Source: Chitinophaga pinensis (GTDB lineage: Bacteria; Bacteroidota; Bacteroidia; UBA4408). Taken from it: 64,000 nucleotides of DNA. Shown here in pieces: positions 35,083 through 42,822 of the stretch; position 1 is the first letter of the stretch, and each line of letters opens with the position of its first letter. Under the pieces are notes generated by a model. That model did no database searches. It saw only the letters and a program-made list of their open reading frames with translations, and was not told the DNA's origin. The stretch covers positions 62,001-126,000 of the forward strand of contig CAMAVS010000002.1 in assembly GCA_945861665.1 (NCBI GenBank), given 5' to 3'. The position numbers and the translations under genes are program-made.

Positions 35083-35754
35083 AGCTTGAAATTGAATATT
35101 ATTGCAAACTACCGAAAAGCAGGATATTATTCCAAAGGCTTAGATCGAGCAACACAATTATTTCCGGAAATACTATCTGCTCCACAAAGCATTGCAAAGG
35201 AATATGCTGCTACTTTATTATTGAACAAAGAATACGAACAAGCAAAAAGCTATTGTGTAAAAAACAACACGTTATCGTCTATTCAAAAAACACATTTTAT
35301 TAGCACAGCACAATTGTTACAATTCGATTGGAAAGGGGCAACGAAAAGCATATTGAACTATGATAGTTTACAAAAAACAAACCCTGATAACACTTGGCTA
35401 CAATCAATCTCTTATAAAAAGCTTGCAGAAGAAGAGGCCAAAGCTCGATATAAAAAACCTGCAATAGCGATGTCGCTCTCAGCCGTTATTCCGGGATTAG
35501 GAAAAGTGTACACCAAAGATTACAAAGATGCTATTATTGGATTTATCATTGTTGGTTCATCCGCTTTCAATACTTACCGAGGATTTTCAAAACATGGAAT
35601 TAACAGTGCCTATGGCTGGGTGTTTGGAGGGGTTGCCTTGGGGTTTTATAGTGGCAATATTTATGGAGCATACAAAGCAGTAAAAAAACACAACCATCGT
35701 TTACGCGATAAAATATATAACAAAGTTGAAACAGAATTTATTCAGTCTCTTTAG
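35083..35754 (+). pseudogene. C-terminal part of split tetratricopeptide membrane protein
   Basis: About 223 residues with only a TTG (35086) as possible start and no signal peptide. TPR-like helices (YSKGLDRATQLFPEIL, EYAATLLLNKEYEQAKSYC, about 1-125) lead to a membrane part with SLSAVIPGLGKVYTKDYKDA and GFIIVGSSAFNTYRGF, a glycine-rich pattern shared with the next gene (CLPGLGQFYAGDIKNG). It lacks the N-terminal export signal, which is found in the same frame on the opposite strand at 33897-34166. It may still be translated as a truncated protein. It overlaps the next gene by 29 bases. Confidence 0.65.
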
Positions 35755-36574
35755 CATTTTTTTTATTTCGGCAGCTGTTGCGCAAACGCAAGAGCAAACC
35801 ATTGCTATGGGAATGGAACAGCAGCAGTTAAAAAATTACGATGCTGCAACGGCTTTTTATTTACGTTCACTTTATTTCGAACAAGGCAGCAAACGAGCCT
35901 TTTTGTATCAACAACTTGGCGACTGTTACTTTGGTGCTGCGAACTACGAAAAAGCAGCATATAGCTATGAATTAGGCTATAGCAGCGAAATCAATGACAG
36001 TGTGAAAACAGAACTTTTATTTAAAAAAACCAGCGCATTGTTACTTCAAGAAAAGTACCAATATGCACTTGCGGAACTGTTTAGTTTACCGGATTCAATG
36101 TCTAACATTTATTTTAACCGAAAAAAAAACTTTTACTTGGGTATTGCCTATTTCGGGAATAACGAATTTCCTCTTTCAGAAAAAAATTTTTTAGGCGCAT
36201 TGCCCAAAAACACTATCACAGAGGCTAAACAAATAAAAGACCTGTTTATTAAAAACAAAAAAGTGAGCAGAGTAAAACCCAAAACTGCCCGTATACTCAG
36301 TATGTGTTTACCTGGGCTGGGTCAATTTTATGCGGGCGATATAAAAAACGGATTTAATTCTTTAATCATAAACGCACTCTTTGTGGGTTTGTTTACTTAT
36401 TCCTTTGTTACTATTTCCCCAATAGATGCTTACTTTTCTGTTCTGCCCTGGTTTCAGCGTTATTACAAGGGAGGTTATACCAAAGCAGGAATTATTGCTG
36501 AACAAAAAGTAAAAAAAAGAAGAGTTAAAGTATATAATCAGATTATAACAACTGTTTCAAACATAAATAAATAA
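35726..36574 (+). CDS. Tetratricopeptide-type secreted/membrane protein
   Basis: A 282-residue protein with TTG start and a signal peptide ending AVAQ. TPR-like helical repeats follow (DAATAFYLRSLYFEQGSKRA, YEKAAYSYELGYSSE, about 25-160), and a C-terminal membrane part with MCLPGLGQFYAGDIKNGFNS and two hydrophobic helices (about 190-250). It resembles the split gene just upstream, with which it overlaps by 29 bases, so the two formed an operon. The family often occurs next to secreted YidD-like genes in Bacteroidota (known to me from general pattern, not checked). Role unknown. Confidence 0.7.
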   Translation: MKQNLFSLFSIFFISAAVAQTQEQTIAMGMEQQQLKNYDAATAFYLRSLYFEQGSKRAFLYQQLGDCYFGAANYEKAAYSYELGYSSEINDSVKTELLFKKTSALLLQEKYQYALAELFSLPDSMSNIYFNRKKNFYLGIAYFGNNEFPLSEKNFLGALPKNTITEAKQIKDLFIKNKKVSRVKPKTARILSMCLPGLGQFYAGDIKNGFNSLIINALFVGLFTYSFVTISPIDAYFSVLPWFQRYYKGGYTKAGIIAEQKVKKRRVKVYNQIITTVSNINK

Positions 36575-36908
36575 AAATAGGAGACTTTGACGATTTAGTT
36601 GGCAAATTAATCTAACTTATAGGGTACTGGTACGACAACTACTTTGTTGCCTGGGGTTACCAACGTATCAAAAATGTGAAGGATAAAGACAAAAATGGTG
36701 GGCGTAAGCGTTCTGTTTTCTATTTTAACAAAATTCCTTTCGAATAAAAGCGTAAAATCATATTGTGAAATTCCAGGCTCGTTCCTTTTATATATAAGAG
36801 TTTTGCATTATATTTGCATTTATGAACAGAACTCGTAACGACTAATCAAACTGTTATACATAAAAAAGCCCCGATGCAATGCATCGAGGCTTTTTTAAAA
36901 TAAGTTAA
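36575..36908. other. Gap with decayed coding fragment, promoter-like motif and terminator
   Basis: No intact gene. Plus-strand 36616-36747 is open for 43 codons without a start and reads YWYDNYFVAWGYQRIKNVKD followed by GGRKRSVFYFNKIPFE, after FDDLVGKLI and a stop in the same frame; it looks like the eroded 3' end of a gene I cannot identify. A TATATTTG motif (36809-36816) is followed by a seven-codon frame from 36831 and then by the terminator at 36862. Confidence 0.45.
36862..36897. terminator. Intrinsic terminator after the T9SS cargo gene
   Basis: AAAAAAGCCCCGATGC / GCATCGAGGCTTTTTT hairpin with A- and T-tracts on both sides, able to act in both directions. It ends the minus-strand gene at 36913, and would also end any plus-strand transcript from the TATATTTG motif at 36809. 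Confidence 0.85.
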
Positions 36909-36912
36909 CAAA

Positions 36913-38007
36913 TTACTTTGTAACAGTAAACTTTTTAGTTAAACGCCCTAATTCTGAACTAACTGTGTAGTAATAAACACCAGTCGCGAAGTCTTTTGTG
37001 TCAACCTGTACGTTGTTAACGGCGCCCGCATTTACAGAAGATGTGTTAGCAAATACTTTTGACCCAACAGTGTTAAATATCTCAAGTTTTGCTTCTGTGT
37101 TTTTTTCAGCAGCATACCCAATTTTAATTACCCCGTTTGTGGGATTTGGAAAGGCGTTCAATTTAAAACCAAAACCATATTCTTCACCTTCAATAATAAA
37201 ATCTGCATCATCAAACGTTGCCCAAATAGCCAATGATCTTGATGCGAAGTTGGCATTAGGGTCGCTATACAAATGATCGGCCTCCCACCACCACATTGCA
37301 GCGTTTTGATCAGGCAAGCCAATGAAAGTAAGTGTTGGATCAATTCCTCCACCTTGACCAGAACAAACGATACCCATAGTATCAGCTGCTGCAGCTATTG
37401 CAGTAAAGTCAACTGAAATTGCGTATTTAGTAGAAACAAACACTGGAGGATTAAATGAAGCAACGGATAGCATGCCGTTATTTGTGTCTAAAGAGCCCCA
37501 AGCGATTGTTTGTGTTCCTAAAACAGCGCCAGGACAAATAATTGTATTTTGTCCGTAAGTTGATGTTCCGTCTAATTTTTGGATTTTTACAGTAAGTGGC
37601 TGTCCACTACCAACAGAAACTTGCTCTTTTGCACCAACCCAAACCAAAGCATCAAGAATTTTATATGACCCTTTGCCTTTGTAGCCACCTGCGCCAGTTA
37701 AATACCCTTGCGCAACAGCTTTTTCTGATTTATACAATGCCGGTTGTCCTTGTGCAGCAAAATTAATTTTGTTAACACCAAAACAATATCCTCCTCCAAA
37801 GTTGCCGTATATCTGAGATTGGCCACCACCCAGGTAAGTAGGTAAATCAACAGTATCTGTAGATGCATTAACTTTACCAGCAGCAATCGCTGACGGATTT
37901 AAGGATAGGTTCTTCGATGCCCCAACTTGTGGCTGAGGGTTATTGTTTTGTGCAAAAACAACTGAGCCTATGGAAATAATTCCAATAAGTGTGTAAATTT
38001 TTTTCAT
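36913..38007 (-). CDS. T9SS type A sorting-domain secreted protein
   Basis: A 364-residue secreted protein. Signal peptide 1-19 (ending FAQ). The middle (60-265) is a jelly-roll-like region with no recognised enzyme motif, containing YCFGVNKINFAAQG and FVSTKYAISVDFTAIAAA. The last 75 residues are a type A T9SS sorting domain: NAFPNPTNGVIKIGY, AKLEIFNTVGSKVF, GVYYYTVSSELGRLTKKFTV. It is therefore exported through T9SS and probably surface-attached. A truncated second copy of its 3' end lies at 34762. Long AT-rich leader upstream (38008-38100). Confidence 0.85.
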   Translation of the reverse strand: MKKIYTLIGIISIGSVVFAQNNNPQPQVGASKNLSLNPSAIAAGKVNASTDTVDLPTYLGGGQSQIYGNFGGGYCFGVNKINFAAQGQPALYKSEKAVAQGYLTGAGGYKGKGSYKILDALVWVGAKEQVSVGSGQPLTVKIQKLDGTSTYGQNTIICPGAVLGTQTIAWGSLDTNNGMLSVASFNPPVFVSTKYAISVDFTAIAAAADTMGIVCSGQGGGIDPTLTFIGLPDQNAAMWWWEADHLYSDPNANFASRSLAIWATFDDADFIIEGEEYGFGFKLNAFPNPTNGVIKIGYAAEKNTEAKLEIFNTVGSKVFANTSSVNAGAVNNVQVDTKDFATGVYYYTVSSELGRLTKKFTVTK

Positions 38008-38138
38008 TTTTAAAATTGTGTTTTAAGTTTATGTTAACAAATATAAGCATTGTTTTTAAAACAAAATTAAAAATCGCCTCTTTTTAACATTCGCAAAAGG
38101 AGATTATTTACCATTTAAAGTAAACTGTAAATAATAAC

Positions 38139-38243
38139 ACATAATATTTGTAGGCAGAAGTTGAGTATAAAAAACATAAAAATTGCATTTAATATAAAAG
38201 GCCCTGTAATATGCAAGGCTTTTCGCTCCCTCTCTTGGGCTCG
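38139..38243 (-). repeat. Left copy of the tRNA-Asn 3' end / terminator / nuclease 5' unit (degraded)
   Basis: Matches 38505-38609 in the same orientation. It holds 18 bases identical to the tRNA-Asn 3' end (38226-38243), a copy of the tRNA terminator hairpin (38197-38224) and a decayed start of a GIY-YIG reading frame (LYSTSAYKYYV in place of LYSISADKYYVG), after which the frame is lost. The tRNA and terminator part is nearly identical; the coding part has diverged by roughly 15-20 percent by eye. Confidence 0.8.
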
Positions 38244-38270
38244 CCCCGATAGCCATCGGGGCAAGGGACC
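38244..38270. repeat. Palindrome inserted in the T-arm remnant of the duplicated tRNA end
   Basis: CCCCGATAGCCATCGGGG (38244-38261) is a near-perfect palindrome placed between CAAGGGACC (38262-38270, like the 5' T-arm strand of tRNA-Asn) and the 18-base tRNA 3' end. GCCCCGATnnnnATCGGGGC-like palindromes are frequent in many Bacteroidota genomes; this is from memory and unchecked. Confidence 0.6.
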
Positions 38271-38554
38271 TAACTTAATCTGGCAATAAGCTTGTGTATT
38301 ATGTCGGGATGCTGCTTTAGGTTTTGGTAGTATATTCTTGATTTCATCCGTTTAATATGCTTTTCTACTCTTCTTGCAACCAAAAGAGAACCACAATCAT
38401 ACGTCCAATAAACCTCCCAATCATCGGCTATTTTCGTTGAGGACTTCTCAAATGCTTTTGCACGATGCAAAAATAACCGCTCGTTTAAATCTTTGGTTTC
38501 TCCAACGTAATATTTATCGGCAGAAATTGAGTATAAAATATATACAAAGTGCAT
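38270..38554 (-). CDS. GIY-YIG nuclease family protein
   Basis: A 94-residue single-domain nuclease of the UPF0213/GIY-YIG type. GIY is VYI (residues 4-6, FVYILYS), YIG is YVG (YYVGET), then the catalytic Arg in NERLFLH and Glu in ARRVEKHIKRMKS. Such small Bacteroidota GIY-YIG proteins often occur in several copies per genome, frequently near RNA genes. Here it follows the tRNA-Asn terminator directly, ends exactly where the remnant of a second tRNA 3' end begins, and a degraded copy of its own 5' end follows. It is thus part of a tRNA-linked repeat unit of about 366 bases. Confidence 0.85.
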   Translation of the reverse strand: MHFVYILYSISADKYYVGETKDLNERLFLHRAKAFEKSSTKIADDWEVYWTYDCGSLLVARRVEKHIKRMKSRIYYQNLKQHPDIIHKLIARLS

Positions 38555-38609
38555 ATAATATAAAAAGCCCTGCTATGTGCAAGGCTTTTCGCTCCCTCTC
38601 TTGGGCTCG
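38505..38609 (-). repeat. Right copy of the tRNA-Asn 3' end / terminator / nuclease 5' unit
   Basis: Functional counterpart of 38139-38243: start of the GIY-YIG gene, the tRNA terminator, and the last 18 bases of the intact tRNA-Asn gene. The offset between copies is 366 bases. Confidence 0.8.
38563..38589 (-). terminator. Terminator of tRNA-Asn
   Basis: On the minus strand AAGCCTTGC / GCAGGGCTT forms a nine-pair stem (two G-T pairs) with a five-base loop and T-run, three bases after the tRNA 3' end. It separates the tRNA from the GIY-YIG gene. Confidence 0.75.
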
Positions 38610-38665
38610 AACCAAGGACCCCATGATTAACAGTCATGTGCTCTAACCAGCTGAGCTAAGAAGGA
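38592..38665 (-). tRNA. tRNA-Asn (GTT)
   Basis: A 74-nt cloverleaf on the minus strand. Acceptor stem TCCTTCT/AGAGGGA with one G-T pair and discriminator G; D-arm AGCTCAGCTGGTTAGAGC; anticodon loop CTGTTAA with anticodon GTT at about 38629-38631; T-arm CTTGGTTCGAGCCCAAG. CCA is not encoded. Its last 18 bases recur at 38226-38243. Confidence 0.97.
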
Positions 38666-38712
38666 ATGTTATTTTGGGAGGGCAAAAGTAGACAAAACAA
38701 ATAAATATACAA

Positions 38713-38720
38713 TATATTTG
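38713..38720 (+). promoter_or_regulatory. Bacteroidota -7 promoter motif for the PfkB kinase
   Basis: TATATTTG 27 bases before the ATG at 38748, with an A-rich leader ending AAACAAACAAAATG, as often found before well-translated Bacteroidota genes. Confidence 0.55.
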
Positions 38721-38747
38721 TGCGAAAATTTAAAAAAAACAAACAAA

Positions 38748-39674
38748 ATGAGCTTGTTAGTTGTAGGTACAGTAGCCTTTGATGCCATTGAAACTCCTTT
38801 CGGGAAAACAGATAAAATTGTAGGTGGGGCAGCTACATACATTGGCTTATCTGCGAGTTATTTTACAAATAAAATCAATTTGGTTTCAGTAGTTGGCGAA
38901 GATTTCCCACAAGAAGCCATTGATATGCTGAAAAAGCACAAAATAAACACTTCGGGCTTACAAATAAAAAAAGGAGAAAAAACTTTCTTTTGGAGTGGTA
39001 AGTACCACAACGATATGAATACGCGCGACACTTTAGCAACGGAACTAAATGTGCTGATGAATTTTGACCCGATTGTTCCCGAAGAGGCAAAGAATTGCGA
39101 TTTTTTAATGCTAGGAAACTTAATGCCAGCTTTACAACGACAAGTTATTGAGCAAATGAGCAAACGGCCAAAGCTAATTGTAATGGACACGATGAACTTT
39201 TGGATGGACTCGGCTATGGACGAACTTAAAAAAACCATTGCTATGGTAGATGTGTTGGCAATAAACGATGCAGAAGCCCGTCAACTTTCGGGAGAATATT
39301 CTCTTGTAAAGGCGGCTCAAAAAATATTGGAAATGGGTGCTAAATACCTCATTATTAAAAAAGGAGAACACGGAGCTTTGTTGTTTAACAAACAACAAGT
39401 GTTTTTTGCTCCAGCATTACCATTAGAGGACGTGTTTGACCCAACTGGCGCAGGCGACACTTTTGCCGGTGGTTTTATTGGCTATCTTGCACAAACAGAA
39501 GATATCTCTTTCGAAAATATGAAAAGGGCAATTATTTTTGGCTCTGCAATGGCTTCGTTTTGCGTTGAAAAATTTGGCACCGAAAAATTAATTGGATTAA
39601 CTCAGGAACAGGTTAGTGAAAGAGTGCAAGAGTTTATTGACCTTGTACAGTTCGATATTTCTTTAGTAAGTTAA
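38748..39674 (+). CDS. PfkB-family carbohydrate/nucleoside kinase
   Basis: A 308-residue ribokinase-like enzyme that uses ATP to phosphorylate a sugar or nucleoside. The signature DPTGAGDTFAGGF (about residues 235-247) holds the catalytic Asp and anion hole, and the N-terminal GGAATYIGLSA (about 27-37) the substrate-binding Gly-Gly. The start is the ATG at 38748 (MSLLVVGTVAFDAIETPFG); an upstream start would overlap the promoter. Substrate is unassigned. It overlaps the end of the convergent gene by 12 bases. Confidence 0.88.
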   Translation: MSLLVVGTVAFDAIETPFGKTDKIVGGAATYIGLSASYFTNKINLVSVVGEDFPQEAIDMLKKHKINTSGLQIKKGEKTFFWSGKYHNDMNTRDTLATELNVLMNFDPIVPEEAKNCDFLMLGNLMPALQRQVIEQMSKRPKLIVMDTMNFWMDSAMDELKKTIAMVDVLAINDAEARQLSGEYSLVKAAQKILEMGAKYLIIKKGEHGALLFNKQQVFFAPALPLEDVFDPTGAGDTFAGGFIGYLAQTEDISFENMKRAIIFGSAMASFCVEKFGTEKLIGLTQEQVSERVQEFIDLVQFDISLVS

Positions 39675-40088
39675 CTCTCTAGCAAGATTTCCTGTTTCGT
39701 CCCAATAAGTCCACTTTCCGGACTTTACATCGTTTTTGTATTCCCCCTCGTAACGCTTTTTACCATTCTCGAACCAAACTGACGTTTTGCCGTTCTTCTT
39801 TCCTTCGTTATACTCGCATTCGCTCCAGATAGAGCCATCTTTATACCAATACATCCACTTCCCTTGTCGCTTACCATTTAACACTTCGCCCTGATATTGC
39901 TTCACTCCGTTAGGGTACCTAACCAAATTTTTACCTTCCGACAAATCCTCCACTTTAATGGGCTTAATGCTTTCCGTTTGACCTTTCGCCTTTTCAATCG
40001 TTTGTTCTATTGGGGCAACTGAATGATTGCCTGTACAAGAAAACAAGAGGGCAAGCGAACACGAAAAAGGCAAAAGTCTTTTCTTCAT
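39663..40088 (-). CDS. MORN/YwqK-repeat lipoprotein
   Basis: A 141-residue lipoprotein (lipobox LLFSC, Cys18) with MORN-like repeats of the type GKRQGKWMYWYKDGSIW, EYNEGKKNGKTSVWFENGK and GEYKNDVKSGKWTYWDETG (about residues 70-140). Databases often call such repeats YwqK-family antitoxin, but no toxin partner is here and the lipobox argues for an envelope role. Last gene of a minus-strand operon (42713, 40571, 40088) with gaps of three and six bases. Confidence 0.75.
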   Translation of the reverse strand: MKKRLLPFSCSLALLFSCTGNHSVAPIEQTIEKAKGQTESIKPIKVEDLSEGKNLVRYPNGVKQYQGEVLNGKRQGKWMYWYKDGSIWSECEYNEGKKNGKTSVWFENGKKRYEGEYKNDVKSGKWTYWDETGNLARELTY

Positions 40089-40094
40089 ATTGTA

Positions 40095-40571
40095 CTATTG
40101 CGGTGCTATAATCGAGTAGTCGGGTGTTGTTTCGTGATTACTTTCATGCAATGCTTTATCTTTTATATAAAACTCATAACGCAAGGTATCGAAATTGGAA
40201 AAAGGGTTATAATATGTAGGTGCTATGTCAATTATTACCTCTCCCTGAAAGGCTTTCTTTTTACCACTTTTATTGACTTCAGGCATCCTGTAATTAAACG
40301 GAGCGGGTAAAATAATCTCTTTCCAGTTTCCGTTCTGCAACTCAAAATATTTAATAAAAAAATCAAAGCCCGTATCTGATTTTGCTAACCCTATATCGCC
40401 ATCACCGTCAGTAAAAGTAAAGTAGAGTTTTGCAGAATCGCCCGTGATAACAAAATTGCTATATTTTATTACAGGTTCAATTGGGAATTCTCCTTTCTTC
40501 TTACAGCTACTCACTCCTATCAAGCCAATGATGGGTAATGATAAAAATATTCTTTTTACTATTCGTTTCAT
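40095..40571 (-). CDS. Hypothetical lipoprotein
   Basis: A 158-residue lipoprotein (lipobox GVSSC, Cys23). Residues 40-158 hold FTDGDGDIGLAKSDTG, a calcium-loop-like Asp-rich turn, and strands typical of Ig-like or cadherin-like domains. Similar small lipoproteins are often encoded next to gliding-type cargo in Bacteroidota. It lies six bases before the MORN-repeat gene and three bases after the PKD gene in the operon. Function unknown. Confidence 0.7.
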   Translation of the reverse strand: MKRIVKRIFLSLPIIGLIGVSSCKKKGEFPIEPVIKYSNFVITGDSAKLYFTFTDGDGDIGLAKSDTGFDFFIKYFELQNGNWKEIILPAPFNYRMPEVNKSGKKKAFQGEVIIDIAPTYYNPFSNFDTLRYEFYIKDKALHESNHETTPDYSIIAPQ

Positions 40572-40574
40572 TTT

Positions 40575-42713
40575 TTATCTCAATATGGTTACAAAGCCTG
40601 TTATAGGTTCTTTGTTTGGAATTTGTAGAATGTAATAATATATACCATCGGGTGCCTTTCCTCCATCCCAATCGTTTTTATAATCGGCACTTTCAAATAT
40701 TTTGTTTCCCCAACGATTATAGACACGAAGACTACTGTTAGGAAAATACTGTAAATTTTTAAATGCCATAAAATTATTGTCCTTATCGTTGTTAGGTGTA
40801 AATATATTTATGGGCAATATTATCTGCGGTAAAATTTCATATTCCTTTGTTATTGTATCTAAGCAGCCGTCTTGTGTTTCAACAATTAATTTTATCGTAT
40901 ACTTTCCGGGAGTCAGAAAAGTATAGCTTGGGTTTTGTAAAACAGATATTCCAACAGCATCTCCAAAATCCCAGTCCCAGCCAGCAATAGCGGCAGGTGC
41001 AGCAACTGTTGATTGGTCGACAAAAGAAGTTATGGTGTTGATGAAATTTTGATCAGCAGGAGCAATGGAAAATGCTGCCACAGGCTTTGTGCTTGGTGTT
41101 ACATTAATTGCTGCCGATGTTCCAATGCAGCCATTTGCGTCCGTTACTGTAACAGTAAAAGCGCCTGCTCCGGTACGTATTGAAGGGCCTGTGTTTCCTC
41201 CGGGATTCCATAGGTAGGAAGTGTAAGTAGAGTCAACACTTAATATGGCACTATCATTATCACAAGTATGCAACAATCCAATAATTTCAGGTGAAGCATT
41301 TGGATACTGAACAACAGTGTGTGTAGCTACTTTAGAGCAGCCATTGAAAGAAATAATTACAGTGTAGGTTCCTGCAGGAACTTTAACCGAAGGTGTTGTT
41401 TGCCCCCCCGGCAGCCATTCATAGGTTGAATAATTACTATTTAAATTTAACACGGTACTGTCTCCCGGGCAAACGCCTGCCGCTCCAATTATTACAGGAA
41501 GTACGGTGGCGAATGTATCAATGTGCACTACTACGTTCACAGTAGTCGTTTGAACAGGGGTCCCGTTATCTGTTCCGGTGAAGGTAATTGTGTTGTATCC
41601 AAAATTACTCGCATCGGCAATAATTTGTGCAATAATAACAGCGGTATTGCCAGGGGTGTTACTTAAAATGGAAAAATTATTTACCCCAGGAGCTGTTGCG
41701 TTTGTTGTTGTAATTTGACCTAACTCTGGCGAAAGGTAAGTAACGGGCAAGGCAAGGGTGTCGCCTTCACAAATTTTTATGGTATCGCACAATGCAACGC
41801 CACTCACAATGGGTGGGGTGTTTCCGTTTGCACAAGCATCAAAAATAAATTGCTTGTAGTCCAGCCAGTCGATGCCGTCAGGTAAATTAAAAGGCCCATC
41901 GAATGCTGAGCCGGCTTGGTCAAAAGTTCCAAACTGAATAGAACTCACTCCGTCTCCTTTATTAGCGCCTACGGTAGCTGCAATGCCTCCGAAACCGCCA
42001 AACCCGCCCGATGCGTCACCAGTTGTCCATTGCATTTCCTTGTAACAAAATGAAACATTTGTGCCTAAAGGCAATATTGGATCAGCACCATTTGTAATAA
42101 TTAATTGAAACGTATTCCTAAGGTCTCCATGTGCAAAAAAATAGCCCACAGAGTCCCAGTTTACAAAAACAGCTGTGGGCGTTATTTTGTACCAAACTTT
42201 GCCAAGCCATCCGCCATTGCCATCTCCCGTATGAACATCCGCCCAAAATGGCGCCACCATGACAAAGCTCGGGTCTGGGAATGGATTTGCTGAAAAGGTT
42301 CCATAGGGTGAACCGAAGGAAACATTCCCGTTGTTATTTATATACAGCGAATTGTATTGTGTTCCATAAAGGCAAAAGTTGAATGGAATTGAAATAAGCG
42401 GAGAAGAGCCGTCATCGTTCGGCTGCATTGCCAATGAATAGTTATTGTCGGGAGGAATATAACAGTTACAACTTCCTGATAATGTTTGAGGTGGACGATT
42501 TGGTTTTTTTTGAATAATGCTTGTCACCTCCTTTTTCTTTTGTTGTATTAGTATGTCTTTGTTTAAAGCTCCATTAACGATTATTGGAAGTTTGCCTTCT
42601 TTTTTTAGCTGCTTGTACTCTTTGCTCTCCACCACAATGTTCTTTTGAGCAAAAACAAAAACTACGTTGCAAACAAAAAAGTAGGCAAGAAAGAAGGCCA
42701 CACTTGTTCTCAT
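40575..42713 (-). CDS. Nidogen-like/PKD-domain protein with gliding-type T9SS C-terminal domain
   Basis: A 712-residue secreted protein. Signal peptide 1-22 (ending VFAQ). Residues about 70-300 form a NIDO-like domain (LYINNNGNVSFGSPYGTF, APFWADVHTGDGNGGW). Ig-like segments follow (300-535), then a PKD domain (IAGWDWDFGDA, about 540-625) and a gliding-motility-type type B C-terminal domain: INIFTPNNDKDNNFMAF, RVYNRWGNKIFES, WDGGKAPDGIYYYIL. It is exported by T9SS and likely an adhesin or surface layer protein. First gene of a three-gene operon with two lipoproteins. Confidence 0.88.
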   Translation of the reverse strand: MRTSVAFFLAYFFVCNVVFVFAQKNIVVESKEYKQLKKEGKLPIIVNGALNKDILIQQKKKEVTSIIQKKPNRPPQTLSGSCNCYIPPDNNYSLAMQPNDDGSSPLISIPFNFCLYGTQYNSLYINNNGNVSFGSPYGTFSANPFPDPSFVMVAPFWADVHTGDGNGGWLGKVWYKITPTAVFVNWDSVGYFFAHGDLRNTFQLIITNGADPILPLGTNVSFCYKEMQWTTGDASGGFGGFGGIAATVGANKGDGVSSIQFGTFDQAGSAFDGPFNLPDGIDWLDYKQFIFDACANGNTPPIVSGVALCDTIKICEGDTLALPVTYLSPELGQITTTNATAPGVNNFSILSNTPGNTAVIIAQIIADASNFGYNTITFTGTDNGTPVQTTTVNVVVHIDTFATVLPVIIGAAGVCPGDSTVLNLNSNYSTYEWLPGGQTTPSVKVPAGTYTVIISFNGCSKVATHTVVQYPNASPEIIGLLHTCDNDSAILSVDSTYTSYLWNPGGNTGPSIRTGAGAFTVTVTDANGCIGTSAAINVTPSTKPVAAFSIAPADQNFINTITSFVDQSTVAAPAAIAGWDWDFGDAVGISVLQNPSYTFLTPGKYTIKLIVETQDGCLDTITKEYEILPQIILPINIFTPNNDKDNNFMAFKNLQYFPNSSLRVYNRWGNKIFESADYKNDWDGGKAPDGIYYYILQIPNKEPITGFVTILR

Positions 42714-42822
42714 TGTAAATTTTGTCGGTTAACAAACAAATATAGTGTTTTAATGTCACTCGAATCAAAATTTTCGTTAGCCTGCTGTTTAAAACTGCTT
42801 TAATTTATGCAATTTTGCACCT

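Noticed and set aside
38226-38243. Second tRNA-Asn gene
   Set aside because: Only the 3' acceptor and T-arm strand are present; D-arm and anticodon are missing and the T-loop is replaced by a palindrome.
39663-40088. Antitoxin of a toxin-antitoxin system (YwqK annotation)
   Set aside because: No toxin-like partner; lipobox and operon with T9SS-linked envelope genes point to an envelope protein.
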